A DNA stretch of 64,000 nt from NCBI RefSeq assembly GCF_900232905.1, contig NZ_OCTQ01000001.1, positions 1 to 64,000 of the forward strand, read 5' to 3'. The stretch comes from Miniphocaeibacter massiliensis. Lineage in GTDB: Bacteria; Bacillota; Clostridia; Tissierellales; Peptoniphilaceae. The notes below the pieces were generated by a model. That model made no database searches. It had not been told where the DNA came from and was given only the letters and a program-made list of their open reading frames with translations. Of this stretch, positions 61,773-64,000 are shown one piece after another (the stretch's first letter is position 1; each line of letters starts with the position of its first letter). The position numbers were made by a program, and so were the translations under genes.

Positions 61773-61850
61773 AACATACTCCTAATAGTGATATTTTTAT
61801 ATTAATAATGTCATTTTAACATATTTTATAAAAATATCCATCATATAAAT

Positions 61851-61880
61851 TTGATTTTATAGGTAGGAGTATTATATAAT
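61851..61880 (+). promoter_or_regulatory. Promoter of the CWB2-amidase gene
   Basis: TTGATT (61851-61856), 18-base spacer, TATAAT (61875-61880); AGGAGGAG before the ATG. Confidence 0.65.
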
Positions 61881-61915
61881 GGTGGTTACAAATGGGAGAA
61901 AATTAGGAGGAGAAC

Positions 61916-64000
61916 ATGAATAAAACAAAAGAGAGAATAATAACAATTATTTTATTGATTTCTTTGTTGCTTTCTGTATTTATTGGAGTGGTTACCAGTA
62001 GTAAAGTTTCATATGCAGAAGATAATAAGATGCTTAATATAAGCGATACAAAAATTGTTAAAGGAAATTCAACCTATATTAATTCTATAAGTGGGGATAA
62101 TATAACTGAAGGATCAAAATTAATATTTGAAGATGGGAATGGAAATAATAAAGAATTTACAGCAGAGCTCAATGAGGATACTGGTTTTTATTATTTTAAA
62201 TTAAAATTTGATGAAGTGGGAACTTGGAAATTAATTGAATCTAGCCTTTCTGAAGTAAACCATGAGGAAGTTATCGTATACAATAGCTTAGAAGAAATGA
62301 CGGGAAGAAAAGATGGTTATATAGATATTTCTGGAATAGATAATACATCTATTGAAGGTAAGAATTTAGAGTATAGTTTAACAAAGATAAAGGGATATAA
62401 TAATCTTGGAAATTATGTAGAAGTTAAAGCTACTATATCAGATGATAATAATTCAGGAGAGTTTTTTATTTTTAATGATGGATTTTCCTCAACAATATCA
62501 GTTCCAGAAAACTATACTTTAAATTCTGGAAATTATAAAGTTAATTTAGAAGTCCAAGGATATAGTACTTCTATAGATATTACATTAAAATCAACTTATA
62601 CAACAGTTGTAGAAGATGTTGTTGAGAAGAAACAAGTAACAAGAAGTACAATGTCAGCATCTACAACAAGTACATCATCGACATTATTTGAAAGATACCA
62701 AGGGGCTAACAGATACTCAACAGCAGTTAAAGTATCAAAATCTAAATATACACCTAAGGGTTCAGGGAAAGGAACTGAAGCTAAAGCTGTAGTATTGGTA
62801 AACGGAAACAGCCCTAGTGATATGTCAGTTGCGGCAGCTTTTGCAAAACAAAAGAGTGCACCAATATTATTAGTACAAAAAGATTCATTGACTTCAGATA
62901 CACTTAATGAAATTAAAAGGTTAAAAGTTAAGGATATATATATAATTGGTGGAAAAGCGGTAATAAGTGAAAAAGTAGAAAAAGAATTAAAGAATAATGG
63001 TATATCTGCTAAAAAAAGATTTGCAGGAAAAGACGCTTATGATACTTCAGTACTAGTATCTAAAGATTTAATAAGTATAACAAACAGAGGAACAGTTATT
63101 ATAATGTCAGGTACAAGTTACTATGATTCTTTGTCAGCAGCATCTTTGTCAGCAAGTAAAGCTTACCCAGTATTATGCGTATCAAAAAATTCTATGACAT
63201 CTGGTGTCAAATCAGCTATAAAATCAGCAGGTTATAAAGATGCAATTATTATAGGTGGAGATGCAACAATAAGTGAAAAAGTAAAAAAAGAAGTAGATAC
63301 TGTAATTAAGAGCAAAAAATCTAGTAGAGTATTTGGAGCGGATAGATATGGAACAAGCATGGCTATTGCAAAAAAATATTTTCCAAATACTAAGATAATA
63401 AATATTGCAACAGGAACAACTTATGCAGATGCACTTCCAGGAGCTGCAGTTGCTGGAGTTAATGATTCACCTATAATTGTAGTAGAAGGAAATACAGTTA
63501 GTAGTAATTTGAAAACATATATAAATGGGATTAAAGAATTAAAAGGGGTTTATATATTTGGAGGAACAGCTGCTGTAAGTGCAAAATTTGAGACTAATTT
63601 AAGAAATATTGTATTTTCGACAAGTACTGGTGGTGGATCTGGTTCTGGAGGAGTTAGTAAAGTAAGTATATTATTAGATCCTGGTCATGGTGCAGGCTCA
63701 ACTCATAATAGAGGTTATGTAGGTCCAAAGTGGAAAAACGAAGGTGATGGAAATTATTATTTTTCATTACTTTTAAAGAAAGAATTGGAAGCTTATGGAA
63801 TTAAAGTAGGAACTACAAGATCTAGTATAAGTGCGAATCCTGACTTAGCACCTAGGGGAGAAGCGGCTAAAGGATACAATTTATTTATATCATTACACAC
63901 TAATGCAGGTGGAGGAACAGGTGTTGAAATATATAATGATGTTCAAAGAACAGGAGCTGAAAAACTTGCTAGTAATTTAACGTCTAATATTTCAAGCACA
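61916..64000 (+). CDS. N-acetylmuramoyl-L-alanine amidase with CWB2 repeats (3' end outside window)
   Basis: The frame runs open for 695 codons to the window edge. Signal peptide about 1-39 (IITIILLISLLLSVFIGVVT, then cleavage near YAE). An N-terminal beta-domain like that of the 41698 protein (YYFKLKFDEVGTWKLIES, VYNSLEEM) spans about 40-135; a second such domain (about 140-225) is possible. A Ser/Thr-rich linker follows (about 235-256), then three CWB2 repeats: about 258-355 (RYQGANRYSTAVKVS), 362-455 (RFAGKDAYDTSVLVS) and 458-560 (VFGADRYGTSMAIA). A Gly/Ser linker leads to an Amidase_3 domain from about 583: zinc ligands His591 in LLDPGHGAG, the Glu in WKNEGDGNYY and the His in FISLHTNAGG. 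It should cleave the amide between MurNAc and L-Ala. Confidence 0.92.
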   Translation, partial: MNKTKERIITIILLISLLLSVFIGVVTSSKVSYAEDNKMLNISDTKIVKGNSTYINSISGDNITEGSKLIFEDGNGNNKEFTAELNEDTGFYYFKLKFDEVGTWKLIESSLSEVNHEEVIVYNSLEEMTGRKDGYIDISGIDNTSIEGKNLEYSLTKIKGYNNLGNYVEVKATISDDNNSGEFFIFNDGFSSTISVPENYTLNSGNYKVNLEVQGYSTSIDITLKSTYTTVVEDVVEKKQVTRSTMSASTTSTSSTLFERYQGANRYSTAVKVSKSKYTPKGSGKGTEAKAVVLVNGNSPSDMSVAAAFAKQKSAPILLVQKDSLTSDTLNEIKRLKVKDIYIIGGKAVISEKVEKELKNNGISAKKRFAGKDAYDTSVLVSKDLISITNRGTVIIMSGTSYYDSLSAASLSASKAYPVLCVSKNSMTSGVKSAIKSAGYKDAIIIGGDATISEKVKKEVDTVIKSKKSSRVFGADRYGTSMAIAKKYFPNTKIINIATGTTYADALPGAAVAGVNDSPIIVVEGNTVSSNLKTYINGIKELKGVYIFGGTAAVSAKFETNLRNIVFSTSTGGGSGSGGVSKVSILLDPGHGAGSTHNRGYVGPKWKNEGDGNYYFSLLLKKELEAYGIKVGTTRSSISANPDLAPRGEAAKGYNLFISLHTNAGGGTGVEIYNDVQRTGAEKLASNLTSNISST

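Overview
The window is a low-GC (about 30% by eye), gene-dense bacterial chromosome segment. Most genes are on the + strand, with strong GGAGG ribosome-binding sites, frequent TTG starts and canonical -35/-10 promoters. Its gene content (CWB2 cell-wall-binding proteins, the cdaA-cdaR-glmM cassette, rapZ-yvcK, whiA, fsa-glpX-rho-rpmE, a two-subunit glycine decarboxylase, double FeoA plus FeoB, and a double-cubane-cluster protein pair) points to an anaerobic Gram-positive of the Clostridia/Tissierellia group. A Peptoniphilaceae-type organism such as Parvimonas would fit, but the genus is my inference and no search was run.

Layout. 1-9400: end of a 5S rRNA gene and its terminator, then phosphate uptake (PiT plus a DUF47 partner), fsa-glpX-rho, rpmE, a DUF1385 membrane protein, prmC, a split chromate-type transporter and prfA. 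9400-14780: a minus-strand GNAT gene, then folC-murB-PHP-rapZ-yvcK. 14800-19450: a double-cubane protein with its ATP-driven activator, a serine hydrolase, a lipoprotein gene whose start region is frameshifted, and an M42 peptidase. 19600-23650: NUDIX-whiA, an OmpR-type two-component system and a MarR regulator. 23850-29700: complete glycine cleavage operon gcvT-gcvH-gcvPA-gcvPB-lpd. 29750-38620: a MoCF-domain protein, two PAP2 phosphatases, a YqeY protein, cdaA-cdaR-glmM, degV, mnmA and mtnN. 38620-41560: a YczE-type membrane protein, tRNA-Pro(TGG) with two terminators, an unrecognised membrane protein, an unlisted 56-codon minus-strand membrane peptide and a lipoprotein. 41600-44280: a CWB2-NlpC/P60 wall protein and an Asp/Glu racemase. 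44365-50100: an ABC-2 exporter divergent from a NarL-type two-component system, with a palindrome between them, then an alpha/beta hydrolase. 50160-54100: a small zinc-site protein, an M18 aminopeptidase, a tandem pair of STM3941-like membrane proteins, and an FMN riboswitch controlling ribU. 54119-57441: tsaE-tsaB-rimI-tsaD plus a second PHP phosphoesterase. 57466-57953: a decayed membrane-protein gene. 58060-61080: ferrous iron uptake (two feoA, feoB and a Cys-rich peptide) behind Fur-like boxes and a leader terminator. 61110-64000: an AraC-type regulator, then a CWB2-amidase that runs off the window.

Working together: the housekeeping clusters join gluconeogenesis (fsa, glpX, yvcK), wall precursor synthesis and its c-di-AMP control (murB, glmM, cdaA/cdaR, rapZ/yvcK), translation termination (prmC, prfA), t6A and s2U tRNA modification (tsaBDE, mnmA), and glycine-based energy and C1 metabolism. 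The accessory parts are mostly envelope functions. I see no CRISPR array, insertion sequence or prophage. The most interesting material is in regulatory DNA and small or broken genes: the feo leader, the FMN riboswitch expression platform, the frameshifted lipoprotein, the small membrane peptide and the double-cubane pair.
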